Shown: piece by piece, positions 1-15,503 of the stretch
Position numbering within the stretch: the first letter of the stretch is position 1
Layout of the letters: each line of letters starts with the position of its first letter
Source of the DNA: Thermomucor indicae-seudaticae
Lineage: Eukaryota; Mucoromycota; Mucoromycetes; Mucorales; Lichtheimiaceae
Direction of reading: 5' to 3'
Assembly: GCA_000787465.1 (NCBI GenBank)
Contig: JSYX01000320.1
Location: 1 to 38,551 of the forward strand
Length of the DNA: 38,551 nucleotides
Program-made: the position numbers and the translations under genes
Notes under the pieces: model-generated
What the model saw: only the letters and a program-made list of their open reading frames with translations
Databases searched by the model: none
Told to the model about the DNA's origin: nothing

Positions 1-204
1 AAGAGGAGTGGTTCCTTGTCATGTATATATGCTTTCGATCAATATGAAGTTTCGAACAGAAGAAACGACATGCGTCAGAATACGAAAAGACTTGCGTCAG
101 TGTTTGAAACAATTCATCTTGCATCTTTTACTCTTTTTTCTGAACTTGCACTTACGCAATGCCTCTTCGTGATATTTCCAAAACTTCTATGCCTTCGAGA
201 AAGC

Positions 205-1345
205 AACTTTTTTTTGGAAGAACGTGCTTTCATCGTTGACCTTTGGCAAGTCGGATCCAATTACAGAGTGATTGCGGAAGCACGAAATATTAAGAGTGGT
301 TGAACTGTGCAAAAACTGTGGAATGCCTTGTCCAGTACTCAACATCCGAGATCCTGAAGAGGTCTGGTAGATTGCGCAAGCTCACAGAACGAGGATTTCT
401 GAGCAATTCAGCGAAACATTCGGAGAGATCCGTCCACCCCACTTTCGGTTCACCATGTGAGATTTGTTCATGCGTCAAAAGAGTTTCCCTGAACACTTCC
501 CGCAGAGCTGTGCGTGAGCTTGGATCCTCGTCCCGTAGTCCAGCTTGCATGCCTGCCCTCACTGTGGGGCGGAAGCTCAGACGCTTAAAATGGGCTAAGG
601 AGCATGTTGACTGGACCAAGGTATGATGGAAGTCGGTCATCCGGTCTGATGAATCAATGTACATCGTCAGAGGGAATCAAGGTCGTGGGCGTGTCTAAAG
701 AAGGGTCAATTACATTACCTGGAGCGTCACATACAAGACACACAAGTTTGGCAAGGGTTCCGTTATTATCTGCGGATGTTTCTGGTTTGCACTTGTGGGC
801 CCTTTTGCCAACGTTGGTGGTACCCTGGATCAAGACGGGCCAGTCAACAACTTGGCAAGAATCTGCACCCATGATGGGGAAGAAGACTCAGGCGTAGATT
901 TTGTTATTTGAGACGATGGCGCCAGTTGTCATACCGGTGCTTATGGTAAGAAGAAAAATCAAATTGGCATACCCACTATGGCATAGTGGCCAGCACAAAA
1001 TCCGGATTTAACACCTCTACAACGAGCTCGAACGGCGCCTAACAAAGAAGAGCCACCCCATACCGACGAAGTAGCAGTCGAGACAGGCGCTGAATGAGGA
1101 ACGGAGCAGTGCTGGAGTAAAGGGTCGTGATGAGTACATCTCTGTTAATTTTTTCTCTATTTTCTTTAAAAGGAGAAATCTTATGGCTTTTTCTGCATAC
1201 TCTGGACGTTTCCAATCCATCCTCTCTTGTGGTCTTGCGAAGAACTAACTGATGGAAGTTATTGAACAGACTTGTGATGAAGCGGAGCTTATGCAGGTGT
1301 ACACAGACTCTTTGGAGGGAAGTGTACAGCAGACTCGTCGTTACG
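205..1345 (+). pseudogene. Decayed Tc1/mariner-family transposase
   Basis: Pieces of a Tc1/mariner transposase lie in order across shifting frames. An N-terminal helix-turn-helix (ERAFIVDLWQVGSNYRVIAE, from about 222) is followed by RKLTERGFLS, then LKWAKEHVDWTKV near 585-625. Next come SVIRSDESMYIV with the first catalytic Asp (about 630-665), KFGKGSVIICGCFW (about 745-790), a DDGASCHTG block with the second Asp (about 912-940), and WPAQNPDLTP with the third acidic residue (about 988-1017). NELERRL follows in another frame. A last weak match to the C-terminus lies near 1290-1340. Several frameshifts and in-frame stops make it non-functional. The stretch around 1100-1250 does not resemble the family and may be a later insertion. 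I could not find matching terminal inverted repeats, so the element's ends are not fixed. Family assignment is firm; the boundaries are approximate. Confidence 0.85.
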
Positions 1346-1741
1346 GTGATACGGCCGGCTCAGGATGTTAAAGTGCGACCATGACCGTTAAGGTACCTCA
1401 AATTACTTGGATCCCTTTATTTTCATGATGTAATGACGAAAGACTTCGGCGGATTTCCGAAGCCAACTGCTATGAGACTTCGCACCAGGATAGGAAAGAA
1501 AGCCAGTATAGCCGTACGAGACCCATGTGTTGGTCTCAGGAGAGCCTTCCCGGCTTTCTTTTCTGATAAGTGGTCTTTGCTCTCCGTGGTTGTCGGGGCA
1601 GGTGGATCATCGATCTATAATAACCGAGTTAATCTCGAGTTCCACGATGCAGGCGAGAAGCGCAAGGACCCAGACGGCGGGTGAAAAAGATGATCAGGAA
1701 GAAGACCATCTACCAGAAAAGAAGGAAGAGAGAAGATGTTA

Positions 1742-1945
1742 CTACGCGAAATAACTTGCCCTGCAAGGAACAACTTGTTCCTCAAGATGCAGCAAAGACT
1801 GCCTAGCGTCGAACTGTCGCATCAGATCTTTCAAGAACGAGTCGGCAATGCCCGGCTGTGGATCTTTCCATAGCTGAAAATCGGTGGAGAGTGTGCCACT
1901 GATGTCTTGGGTTGTAGAAGTGGTAGAAGTGGTAGCAGTACGCAT
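1742..1945 (-). CDS. Possible small hypothetical protein
   Basis: A 67-residue open frame starts with a Thr/Ser-rich stretch (MRTATTSTTSTTQDISG). It then has a more helical-looking section ending in DLMRQFDARQSLLHLEEQ. I do not recognise a family. Support is indirect: a TATA-like run lies about 61-70 bp upstream of the ATG on the same strand, and the leader between them is pyrimidine-rich, as in other genes here. An acceptor-like site (ending at tctggtag) lies further downstream on this strand, so a second exon toward 1620 is possible, but no good donor was seen. It could also be a chance frame. Confidence 0.3.
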   Translation of the reverse strand: MRTATTSTTSTTQDISGTLSTDFQLWKDPQPGIADSFLKDLMRQFDARQSLLHLEEQVVPCRASYFA

Positions 1946-2005
1946 GACAATGAAACAAATAAGCGGGAAGGGAAAAGAGCAGACTGAAGGTTAACTACAA
2001 AGTCG

Positions 2006-2015
2006 ATATATATAA
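2006..2015 (-). promoter_or_regulatory. TATA-like box
   Basis: The minus strand reads TTATATATAT, about 61-70 bp before the ATG of the small frame at 1945. The position suits a fungal TATA element with a leader of 30-40 nt. Confidence 0.3.
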
Positions 2016-2465
2016 GAGTTTTAAAGTTTCCGCATGACGGTTTGAGACCGCTTGTTTTCACGGAAAAGCTTGTCCTGAAGCAGTTTAAGACAAACTGGAT
2101 CGAAGACGGGTTCCAGATATCAGCTAATTGTCCATCATTGGAACAAAGGCTGATTGGAATGCCCGCGTTAGAACATCAAAATCAAGGGATACCCACCAGG
2201 GCTGATCGAATTAAACTCTGTAGTCTATCTGAATGCTGATGTTACGACGCATGGAAAATAAACGCTCGTGTCAAAATCGCGCAACACGAGACCCCATTTT
2301 CCCCAGATATTGATAGCGTGCATAAGTGAATAATTCCTTTACTCGGAACGGTCCCAAACGTGTGTAAGTTTACATGAACTCCAAGTTTGGTGTGGGATGG
2401 GTGGGCAATATACATACGAGTTCTGAATGACAAAAGTATACGAGGGGTATGACTATAATGGGCGA

Positions 2466-3397
2466 TTATTGCCTCAAGGCCTTGAGTCGCTCGGTCAGCA
2501 ATGCATCTTCGTCCTTTTCTTTCTGCTTTGCTTGTTCACCAAGTACTCTGCTTGGTTCGAGTTGACCCAGTTCCTGGTTGAGCTCCAAGCCATGTTCGTC
2601 TGCCACTTGCTGCATAAGCATTTCTACTTCGTTCTGAGGTGTTGTCATCGTTGTCGTGCCCGCCATAGCCCCCTCCATATATTCTGTTTGCACATCCAAA
2701 TCCTCAAACTGTGACTCGAACTTGTCCATCACCATCGATATCTGCGAAATCATCAGACTAAACCTAGCAAGGAAACTTTGTACACAAAACGACGTGTATA
2801 CCTTTTCCAGATTCATTGATTCCATCGCTTTATCCATCCCTTTCACTACATTCGCCATAGACGCTGTTACCTGAAATAAGCGCGAATTATCAGGACTGAT
2901 TTCTTGTGAGTCCTTTCTTTTCTTTCCTTGCTTACTTTGCGCATGGTCACGGCTGTTTGCACGCGGCTTGCTACAGCGTCAATCCGCGATGATAGCCGAA
3001 GTAGATTCAACGCTTCGTTCTTTTTCCTAATGGCATTGGCGGCATAAATTCTGGCACCTTCCATATTACCATCTTGAATAGCCTATACGTGAAGGGGTCA
3101 GGACACTGTACTAGGCCATTCCCCCCGGCATGATGCATTCACACCTTTTTCAGTTTTGCCTTTTCCGCAGCTTCGTCTTTCTGACATCGTTTAGATTGTT
3201 TGTTTAGTTGCTTTGCCGTAAACTGTACAAACCAAAAGGGGATGGAGGTTTATGGTGAGTCATTCATTTTACACACGACCCGTAGAAACCAGACCTTCAA
3301 TTGAAAGAGATTGTCTACATCATTGTATGTGCTTTAGTACGCGTATCGGCAAAAGTTTCTCTATTCCCTCGAATTCCCTACTTTCGAGCCCACCCAT
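2466..3397 (-). CDS. DID2: ESCRT-III subunit Did2/CHMP1
   Basis: This is a charged multivesicular body protein 1 (Did2/Vps46) that acts at endosomes, where it recruits the AAA-ATPase Vps4 to disassemble ESCRT-III filaments. Six exons join without frame loss: 3394-3397, 3295-3314, 3145-3222, 2936-3082, 2802-2870 and 2466-2741. The protein is 197 aa, the usual family size. It starts MDNLFQLK then [20 protein letters not shown], followed by the near-invariant [20 protein letters not shown] and the [21 protein letters not shown] region. The C-terminus [13 protein letters not shown] fits a MIM1 motif (acidic-x-x-L-x-x-R-L-x-x-L-R) that binds the Vps4 MIT domain. The start rests on a 4-nt exon, ATGG, which restores MDNLFQLK; no other in-frame ATG precedes the second exon. 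All introns are GT-AG, 60-79 nt. Confidence 0.95.
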
Positions 3398-5169
3398 TGC
3401 GAAGATATCAGTGAGGAGGTAAGAACAAGAGTCGCAGAATTCTGAAACTCGAAATTTCCTTATTTGGCATGCGCTGGGGCTGATCTCTTTCTCAAAGTGT
3501 TGGCGCTACACATTCTTCGCTTCGAGAGTAAAGGTCTTCTTTCTTGACTGTCGCTGTAAAATTACGCATAATAACAGTAATTTTACTCTTTTCACAGGGT
3601 ATCGTGTCTGTCCACCAGGACTCATTGATACATATTGGCGCAAATCACGTATATAGACAAGTAAAAGTCTGTTGCAACCAGTTTTCCAGTTCATTAACGA
3701 GTATGTAATGTAGAGTAACATTTCATACACATTCGCTAACAGACGTTAACACAATTCTTGGCCATGATGCATGATAATCTTGTCGGGGATATTTCATAAG
3801 AATGTGGATAGTCCTGTTGACTGAATAACGAAGAGTCATGCTATTTATTTATTTCGTACCAGATACAGATCTGTTATAAACGTAATAATAGCGTCGAAAA
3901 ACCAATACCTTACTCACAGGATCAAAGGTGGCGTCTCGTTACAATTTCTAATTTGGCCCTGTATGTCACGAACATCTCCAGTTAACTAAGGCGTATGATA
4001 TCAACTTCTACGAGGACAGAGTTGTTGACTGTGCTAATTAAATGTGTGATACGACGTCAGTAAACGCTGAATAGCGCTGAAACCGAACTTACTGATGCAT
4101 GAAGCTGCGTCGAAGCAAAGATGTCCTTTTTGTGCAGGGACGCTTTATGCTGATACTCGCTGTGCTTAGAATGTAGCGCCTTTGGGCAGCGCATTGTCGC
4201 GCTGAAGGATAAATTTGGCAGAAATGGGCACAGAATTCGAATATCACAATATCCCAGCTTACAGCTAAAAGGTATACAAACAAAACGCAACCATACTTTT
4301 TTCTTGCCGATATTATTATTATCGCTCAGCCCAGCTCTTTGGCGCCATCCATCGAGTCTATTTACGCAAGGCACAAGTCATTACAATGTTAGAAATGCAT
4401 CCGATCGGCAAGCTTCTCCTAGAGATGCTGTCCTCCTCTTGCGTTTATATCAGGAATAAACCACGTCCAGACCAACGCTGAATCTGACCCCTTGACTAGT
4501 AAATATTGGATGGATCGTGCATAAATTGCTTTGCATCTGCCGCATGGAAACTATCCAGCTACTCGATGTGTGGCTTTATAGCTACAGCAAAGCAACGCGT
4601 CGTACATTATTTCGTTTCTCATCACGGTCTACAAGTGGTAAACGATATCCTAATTTGTTTCAGAAAGATTACTGTAGCAATATGGTTTTCCAATTTTAGC
4701 TGGCTTACCTTTAGTCTCTGGGTATGCGCAGAGGTCTCATTTCGTGCACCGCCTCCCAACCTCTTTTTTTCTAAAGGAGAACGATGCATTCCTTAGCACA
4801 ATGTCTCTCAAATGGAAACAGATTTGTTCATATGGCTGCGGATTTCTTGAACATAGTGTTGACAAGGACATACCCTAAAAGATATAAGTATGAGTACGGT
4901 CTCCGTTCTACTACGTGCAGATGAACGTGGAGACTCGGATCGATTTCAAACAACACCGTCAATCCCTTCCTTCACTCACGCGCTCTCTCTTTGTCCCTAC
5001 TTGTAACTCAAAAATGTAGTATCGGTGTCATCATTATTAGTCGTCATATATCCAACAATATTGATCATCAGCCTATTGCTCGTGGCTGTAAATAGCCAAC
5101 GAGGTAGGGAAGCACGTGGAGCCCCTTTCTTCGCAAATGCCTCACCTCCTGACTGGCTGCGAAATTAAT
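3398..5169. other. Gene-poor stretch, no supported gene
   Basis: AT-rich sequence with only short frames of 60-105 codons. None shows a recognisable domain or consistent splice structure, and no RNA gene was found. Confidence 0.6.
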
Positions 5170-5388
5170 CCCGAAAAGAGTTAATCAAAAAATTTCGGGA
5201 CATTCCGGAAAAATATGATAAGCTCATGCCTATCACAAAAGCTATAAATAGACACCCTTTTGACAGTCCATTCCCGCACACCTCTTCCTCTCTTTTCACA
5301 AAACACTTCTGACTCTTTATCATATCTTCGACTCTCGTAGTCGTACCGTCTCTTGTTGACGTATCTCAAACTGGTCTCCGTAAGTATA
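5170..5388 (+). promoter_or_regulatory. Orphan promoter-like block (or solo LTR)
   Basis: A 7-bp inverted repeat (CCCGAAA at 5170-5176, TTTCGGG at 5193-5199) is followed by ATTCCGGAA at 5202-5210. A clear TATA box, TATAAATA, lies at 5243-5250, followed by about 130 bp of pyrimidine-rich, leader-like sequence. It ends at a consensus 5' splice site (CTCC then GTAAGTAT at 5380). No convincing open frame follows. Short frames start at 5481 and 5522. TGGCGCAACG near 5508 recalls a retrotransposon primer-binding site, so a decayed LTR is an alternative reading. Confidence 0.4.
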
Positions 5389-6953
5389 TTTCGGTCACCA
5401 CATTCGAAAACTGCAATATTTTCTTGGTATCTTGCTTGTTCTCCTATCTCTTGGTTTGCTTCCGGTTCGTTCGTATTGGAGTATGTTTGACCATCGCTCG
5501 CTCTCCCTGGCGCAACGTACTATGGATTCTTTAGCGGCTGACAGTCATGACCAGGCTTTCGGCGTTTTTATCCGGTTATGAATCCTCTCTCCGAGCTTTA
5601 GCTCTCTGTTGTACTCTTTTCCTTCCTGTCGGGTCACAATCGACCTGGTCTCTTGGCTGCTGATGCTTTTTATGCCAGAAACTCGCAAAGAACCCGCAGA
5701 CTGCTGAATCCCCTGCACCTTTCCTCTTGACTCCTTTACCATGCTGGAGTCAAGACAAAAGGCGGGTAATATTGCTGCTGCATGGCCTCACCCATGTTGT
5801 TCTGCAGGCAATAGTGGGGCCATGTGGCGCTTGCAGAGGGATATTTATTTCTGCGTCTTTGGATGAGCGGCTGGCGGGTGAAGCGCATCCAGTCATGCGA
5901 TGTGGCCCTTGGTACAGTAGCTAGAATCACTGCAAAAACTGGGAAATTTCTGCAGCATTTCTGCAACAGAAATGTCACGTTCCGGGTCTGCTCCCTTGAA
6001 GGTTTCCTCAGTTTTCAAGTAACGGGAAATTGTATATAGAGTAACAACAGACCTATGCGACGCGGGGAAGATGCAACGGGTCACCCATATGCTTCAAGAT
6101 ACAGTAGAGCGCACTACAGAAAGTAGGTCGCGGAAAGTTACGCATCTGTTGCGTTTCTGCTTGCAGATACGTCAGTGTATAGATCAGAAAACCATAAGGC
6201 TTTCTGTCTGTCTTTATTGTAGATAAGACTAAAACAGCTTTCTTTTACTGAAGGTTTGTTACTCCTTTTTGGAATGTAAACTAGCGCTCAGGGCAGGAGT
6301 AACAACTGTGGCAAAGACGGAAATCACTCCTTGGCAGAAGATATCCAATCTGCCACAACCTGACTGTGCGCTGTTGCTTTGTTTCTGACCTCGCTAGATG
6401 CAAAATACTCTTTGCTTTTTGTCTTACACATTGTCCTTTAGACGGTAACTATTGTGGTCCCTTAAACCAAGGCTTATTTCTGCGCTCATCTGCCGGATAT
6501 TTATTTCCTGCCAATTCAGGTGTGGTGGTGTCATTGACTGGGGCTTCCTGCGTTTTACAGTTGTGAATTGCGTTCATTTCCGCTTCTCAGTCTGTTACTT
6601 ACATTTTGCACGGAATCCCTTCAACTGCCCTATTCAACCTGATGTTATGGTATCTCCGTACCAACATCTTATTAAAGCCTTTGGTTCCATTGCACGGCAA
6701 ATTTTATTGGTTAAACGGGTAGAAGCTGGAGGGTGCTGCTTCTCTATTTGATCTCTCTCTTTCTCTCTCTCTCTTCCTGAAAATTACGTAACCGAGTCTG
6801 TGCTTCTTCTTAGCATCTACATTTAAGGCGAAGGAACTTCATGATCACATGAAAATGAAAATGTGGGTAAAAATTGCGATGGGCCTCAAGTCCGATTTCC
6901 TGATTACCAAACCTGTTTTATGCTTCTCTTGCTTCCTTTAACGTCGATCTGGA
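5389..6953. other. Intergenic region upstream of PEX1
   Basis: No supported gene. It holds short overlapping frames on both strands without domains, and a CT-rich microsatellite at about 6749-6779 that probably lies in the PEX1 promoter or leader. Confidence 0.6.
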
Positions 6954-11379
<4,426 letters not shown>

Positions 11380-12431
11380 AAAGTAGTCCTTCATATATAC
11401 AGTAATATATCCATAGAGATAGATAGAGGCATCACCAGCCACAGTGGAACACTGCCTTCCATTGGCCATTGCTGAGTAACTTTTTTACAAAGTTCGTCAA
11501 TTGCTCAGCTGATTTTCAAAGTCTGTAATGCTTGTGCGTTTCGTGTCACCAAAGAGACAAAAAGAATGCTGTGGAACTTGTCCTGCTTTTTCTAATCCTT
11601 ACATCCAGGTGGGTTTCCTGCGCTTTCCAGAAGTTGCCGTAACCGTGGGTATACATCGGAACACGGCGGACGCGATGTCATGAGAAAAGAGGCGTGTTTA
11701 ACCGAGATCAGCTGAGCGTCAAAAGACCAACAATGGTTGCTTAAATTTCATTAAGCTGTCTCCCCGACTTAATAAGCGCCTGAGCAGTAACTGCTATGGT
11801 TTTTTCGAGTGGCAACAAATGCTTCCCGGGTTCCATGGCAAACGTGATCGCCAGGAAAGAAAAAAAAGCATGACACGGGTAAACTTTACAAGTTTCCGAG
11901 GACGAGGGTTGGTTCTGGTGAGTTCCAGAAGAGCAATGACAGAGTTGCATTTCGGAGAAAGAGCCAAATCTATTTTTATCTTCCTACAACAACCAAAATG
12001 AAACAGTTATCTCTCTGACGCCTTTTCTTTCTGTAAGCGATGATGGTAGTGTGGAAGGGATTTTCGGGGGAAGAGAGGGGGAGGGACCAGAGGAAGGAAG
12101 CATATGACCAACCACAAGTATGGACTGCGCGCGGGTCGAAACGTGCTTGTGTGCGCGGTCTAGATTTTTTTGTTCTTTCTTTTTTGGCCGTCCGCAACTA
12201 ACCCCCCTTTTTGTTCCCCTTCACCACGTTCCTTGCTTTTAAAAATACATCAGCCGTTTTTATTTTTAAAAGTGTTAGTCTACTAAAAAAGAACAAGCGA
12301 AAAAAGAGAGAGAGAAAGAGAAACTGCATAATCTCACTGTAAGTTCGCTACTGCCTTTTGGCAAAAAAATATGTCTTCCCTTCTTTTTCTTTCTGATAGT
12401 TGACACCCCTTTATGCCATAATGTAGTCGTC
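11380..12431. other. PEX1 3' flank and MADS gene promoter
   Basis: No supported gene. The first part is the PEX1 3' flank. From about 12030 the sequence becomes rich in T/C runs and A/G runs (for example 12300-12322), typical of a promoter and leader, and it contains an A/T palindrome described separately. Confidence 0.55.
12236..12272 (+). promoter_or_regulatory. A/T palindrome containing a MEF2 consensus
   Basis: Perfect 12-bp inverted arms, CTTTTAAAAATA (12236-12247) and TATTTTTAAAAG (12261-12272), are separated by 13 bp. The second arm overlaps TTATTTTTAA at 12260-12269, an exact fit to the MEF2 site YTA(A/T)4TAR. The first arm matches nine of ten positions. It lies about 160-195 bp before the ATG of the MEF2-type gene. 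Autoregulation is an inference. Confidence 0.45.
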
Positions 12432-14196
12432 ATGGGCCGTAAAAAGATTAAAATTCAACCCATCAAGGATGATCGAAATCGCCAAGTAAGTGCTTGACTG
12501 CTGAGCTTTCTGTGTCTGTCTTTGACACTTCGGTCCTCTGTAAGGTCACATTCCTGAAGCGAAAACAGGGGCTCATGAAGAAGGCGTATGAATTGAGCGT
12601 CTTGTGCGATTGCGAAATTGCCTTGATTATATTCAACTCTAATGGCAAACTGGTTCAGTATGCCAGCACTGAAATCGACAAGATTCTCATGAAGTATACT
12701 GAGGTAAGTGTTCCTGGGAATACGAAACCAGGGGAAACAAGGGAAATATAACCTTGGTGGCTTTAGAATAACGAGCCGCACGAAAGCAAGTCGAATGCAG
12801 ACGTAAGACAACGCGCAGAGCTTGGAAAAGTTGTTGTCACTGATGACTAAATTGTTTATTACGTACAGTTCATTAATGCGGCTGATCAAGAGGAGGATGG
12901 ACCCAAAGCGCAAGAGGAAGAGGATGGAGAAGGTCCAGAGCCTGCCATGGAAAAATCCACTGCTGAGCTTCCGGTAGCCTCGGTTCCTACACAGGCACCG
13001 CCCACGTCCTCCCATCCACTCTCGCATCATGGTTATCCTCAACCACACCATCCTCCGCCACAAGTGGGTTCTCACTCAATCATGAATGCAGCACCGCCAC
13101 CACCGCCGCCGATGATGTATTATCAGCAGCAACACCGTCAACCGCCTCGCGGAGCATACGCGTTGCAGATGCAACAGCAACAACCGCATCACTCGCAGCA
13201 TCATCGGATACCTGTCCATTCTTCTCCGTATGAGGTCTACGGTATGCAGGGACATCCCATGTACATGGTTCACGTAAGTTGCTCTGGCTTTTCTCGCAAG
13301 TCACCAGCTAACACTACGAGCAATAGGGCGTCCACACAGCGTCTTTGCCCCCACCGCCACCTCCGCCAATGCCTGGTTTGCAATACACGCCAATGGCGGC
13401 CGCAGCATCTGCTCAGCAGCATGTTTATGCCCCGCCGGGACCTCCGCCTGTATCAGCATCAACTTCACACAACTTGCCTCACCCAAGCACCAGTCATCCG
13501 TATCCACCCGATATTAATAATTCCAGCAGCCATAGCAACGTCAGCAGCCCTCGTCCCACGGCTGTCAACATGCCTAGTCCGACACCTTCTGCAGCAAGCC
13601 ATCACAGTCAGGGAAAGAAGAACCCTCCACCGAAATTACGCGTCCAGATACCTGGAGAGTCTCCCAAGCAGCAGCATCGGCATGAACATAACGCGTCAGT
13701 GTCTTCCGTTTCTTCAACAACGTCAGCAAATAATGTACAAGTAAAGCAAGAGCAAGAAGAAACAACAGATGAAAAGAGTTTTGCACGTCCTGCTCCACCA
13801 CACCGGATCAATACCGCGGTGTCGTCGGAGCCCTCCGCGGTCGTTGGACCGCCCTCTGCCCTGCCCTCCCAGTTTGCTCAAAACTTGCCTTCACCAACTA
13901 CGTTCTACCCTGAATTTTACCAACAGAGCGAACTACCTAGTCCACTTAATTTCTCAGCGACACCAACCACAGGGCACACATTCCATTGGCCTGCACCTTC
14001 ATCACAGCAGCAAGGCAGTAGCCGTGACTATAAGCCATCCCCACTTGCTAAACTGGAAACCAGGTAAGAGAATATATTGAGTCAAAGCGAGGACCATTTG
14101 TCTTACAGTATGTTTAGTGCGAAGCGGTCAATGGAGAGTGATGACGATGAGGATAAAGAAGAAGAGAAACCACCTAAGAAGTCTAAGATGAATTAA
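12432..14196 (+). CDS. MEF2-type MADS-box transcription factor
   Basis: This nuclear DNA-binding factor belongs to the MEF2 class of MADS proteins (fungal relatives are Rlm1/Smp1, which act in cell-wall integrity signalling). Six exons, 12432-12485, 12545-12703, 12767-12802, 12869-13273, 13327-14063 and 14109-14196, give 492 aa. Residues 1-57 are the MADS domain: [18 protein letters not shown], then [20 protein letters not shown] and [10 protein letters not shown]. The start of the MEF2 domain follows ([13 protein letters not shown], then [12 protein letters not shown]). The remainder is low complexity: an acidic stretch, His/Gln/Pro-rich runs, two poly-Pro tracts and a Ser/Pro-rich region, as in transactivation domains. 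The last exon is acidic and ends KPPKKSKMN, a likely nuclear localisation signal. The first intron falls after codon 18, where animal MEF2 genes also have one. Whether it is the functional Rlm1 counterpart is not certain. Confidence 0.93.
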
Positions 14197-14402
14197 TAAT
14201 TCCCCTCCCTTTGTGTGATGCATTTTTTTTCTTACATTCTTTTTTGTATATAACTGCAATTCCCTCCCATTCTATATTGACTCACACAAAATCTTGAATA
14301 TGATACACGTTTTCCTTATGTAAGAACGCTTTTATATGGTTTGTTTCCAAGCATTACAAGTAAAAGACGAAAAATTTCCCTCCCAGCAAGCTTTCTGTCT
14401 CA

Positions 14403-15410
14403 ATGCAACGTCTATTTCCGTTACGTACCTTTTTAACAGATCCACAAATTCGGTTGTCGTCGTCATGTTCAGCAGCGGCAGCTACTTCAGGTCGGCCTTT
14501 GTATCCTGATCGTCCGATCGGCTACATTTCCTTGATCCATGAGCATGTACCCTACGATGTCGGTTTAACACTGCAGACGCATCTTGTTGAGCGGCGGCGT
14601 CGATACGAGAATGACGGCGATCCGCCCGACGTTATTGTATTCCTTCAGCATACGCCTACGTATACGGCAGGTCGACGTATTCGGAACAATGAAGAAGAAG
14701 AGGCGCGTTTACGGAAACTAGGTGCTGATTATTTCGAGGTGAATTGTTTGGGAGAACGTAGGAAAAGAGCAAGAATGTTGACGACCTGTTTGACCAGACA
14801 ATGCGTGGAGGTCAAGTTACGTATCATGGACCAGGGCAATTGATTGCTTATCCTATCCTGGATATCCGAGATTATCAGGTTGTTTCTACGGGTTATTTAT
14901 TTTCGCAAGAAGACAGCGCGTCTCTAATGTGAACAGGACAGATCAATGTGCGATGCTATGTATCACGACTGGAAAAGACGGTCATTGACTGCTGTGCACA
15001 GTATGGCATCAAGGCCAACACTACCGAGAATACCGGTGTTTGGGTTGGCCAAGATCACAAGATCGCTGCATTAGGTATATATCTTCCTTTTATTGGGATG
15101 AAGACGAGATGATGATATCAACTTGATTATAGGTGTCCATTTACAGCGGTATGTGAGTAGCCATGGCGTGGCTTTAAACTGTAACGTCGACTTGGATTGG
15201 TACAATCACATCGTGCCCTGCGGACTAGCTGACAAAAAGGTGACATCAATCTCTGAGCAACTCCAGAAAACAGTGACACCCAAAGACGTCATGCCTGTCT
15301 TGGCCGATAGTTTTGCCCGTTTGTTTGGTGTCCCAGTGTCACCAGTTTCCGCAAACGGCACGCTCATGCAACAAGTCAATCAAATTGTCCAGGAAAGACG
15401 AAAACAGTGA
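14403..15410 (+). CDS. LIP2: Lipoyl(octanoyl) transferase, mitochondrial
   Basis: LipB-family enzyme that moves octanoyl groups from acyl carrier protein to lipoyl domains (such as the glycine cleavage H protein) in mitochondria, the first step of protein lipoylation. Four exons, 14403-14738, 14798-14878, 14942-15074 and 15133-15410, give 275 aa, a normal length. Motifs in order: [50 protein letters not shown] with the catalytic Lys, [12 protein letters not shown], and [10 protein letters not shown] with the catalytic Cys. The first 27 or so residues are basic and Ser/Ala-rich, which suits a mitochondrial presequence. Introns are 58-63 nt. At the third exon a nearby upstream AG (14936) would break the frame, so the acceptor at 14941 was chosen. 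It ends 93 bp from the convergent SAP-domain gene. Confidence 0.95.
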
Positions 15411-15426
15411 TAATAGAAAGGGAAAG

Positions 15427-15493
15427 AAAAAGAGAGAGAGAGACTCTGTGTGTGTATATGTGTGTGTGCATGAGTGTGTATATATAGATATAT
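15427..15493. repeat. AG and TG/TA microsatellite
   Basis: A run of (AG)n passes into (TG)n and TA-rich repeats in the 93-bp gap between the convergent LIP2 and SAP-domain genes, so it probably lies in both 3' untranslated regions. Confidence 0.7.
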
Positions 15494-15503
15494 TTCGCGA
15501 GTT

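Noticed and set aside
1433..1754. Two overlapping plus-strand frames of 75-83 codons
   Set aside because: No family, no promoter and mutually exclusive frames; likely decayed sequence next to the transposase relic.
12455..13075. 206-codon minus-strand frame over the MADS gene
   Set aside because: It lies opposite coding exons and introns of the MEF2-type gene and encodes no recognisable domain.
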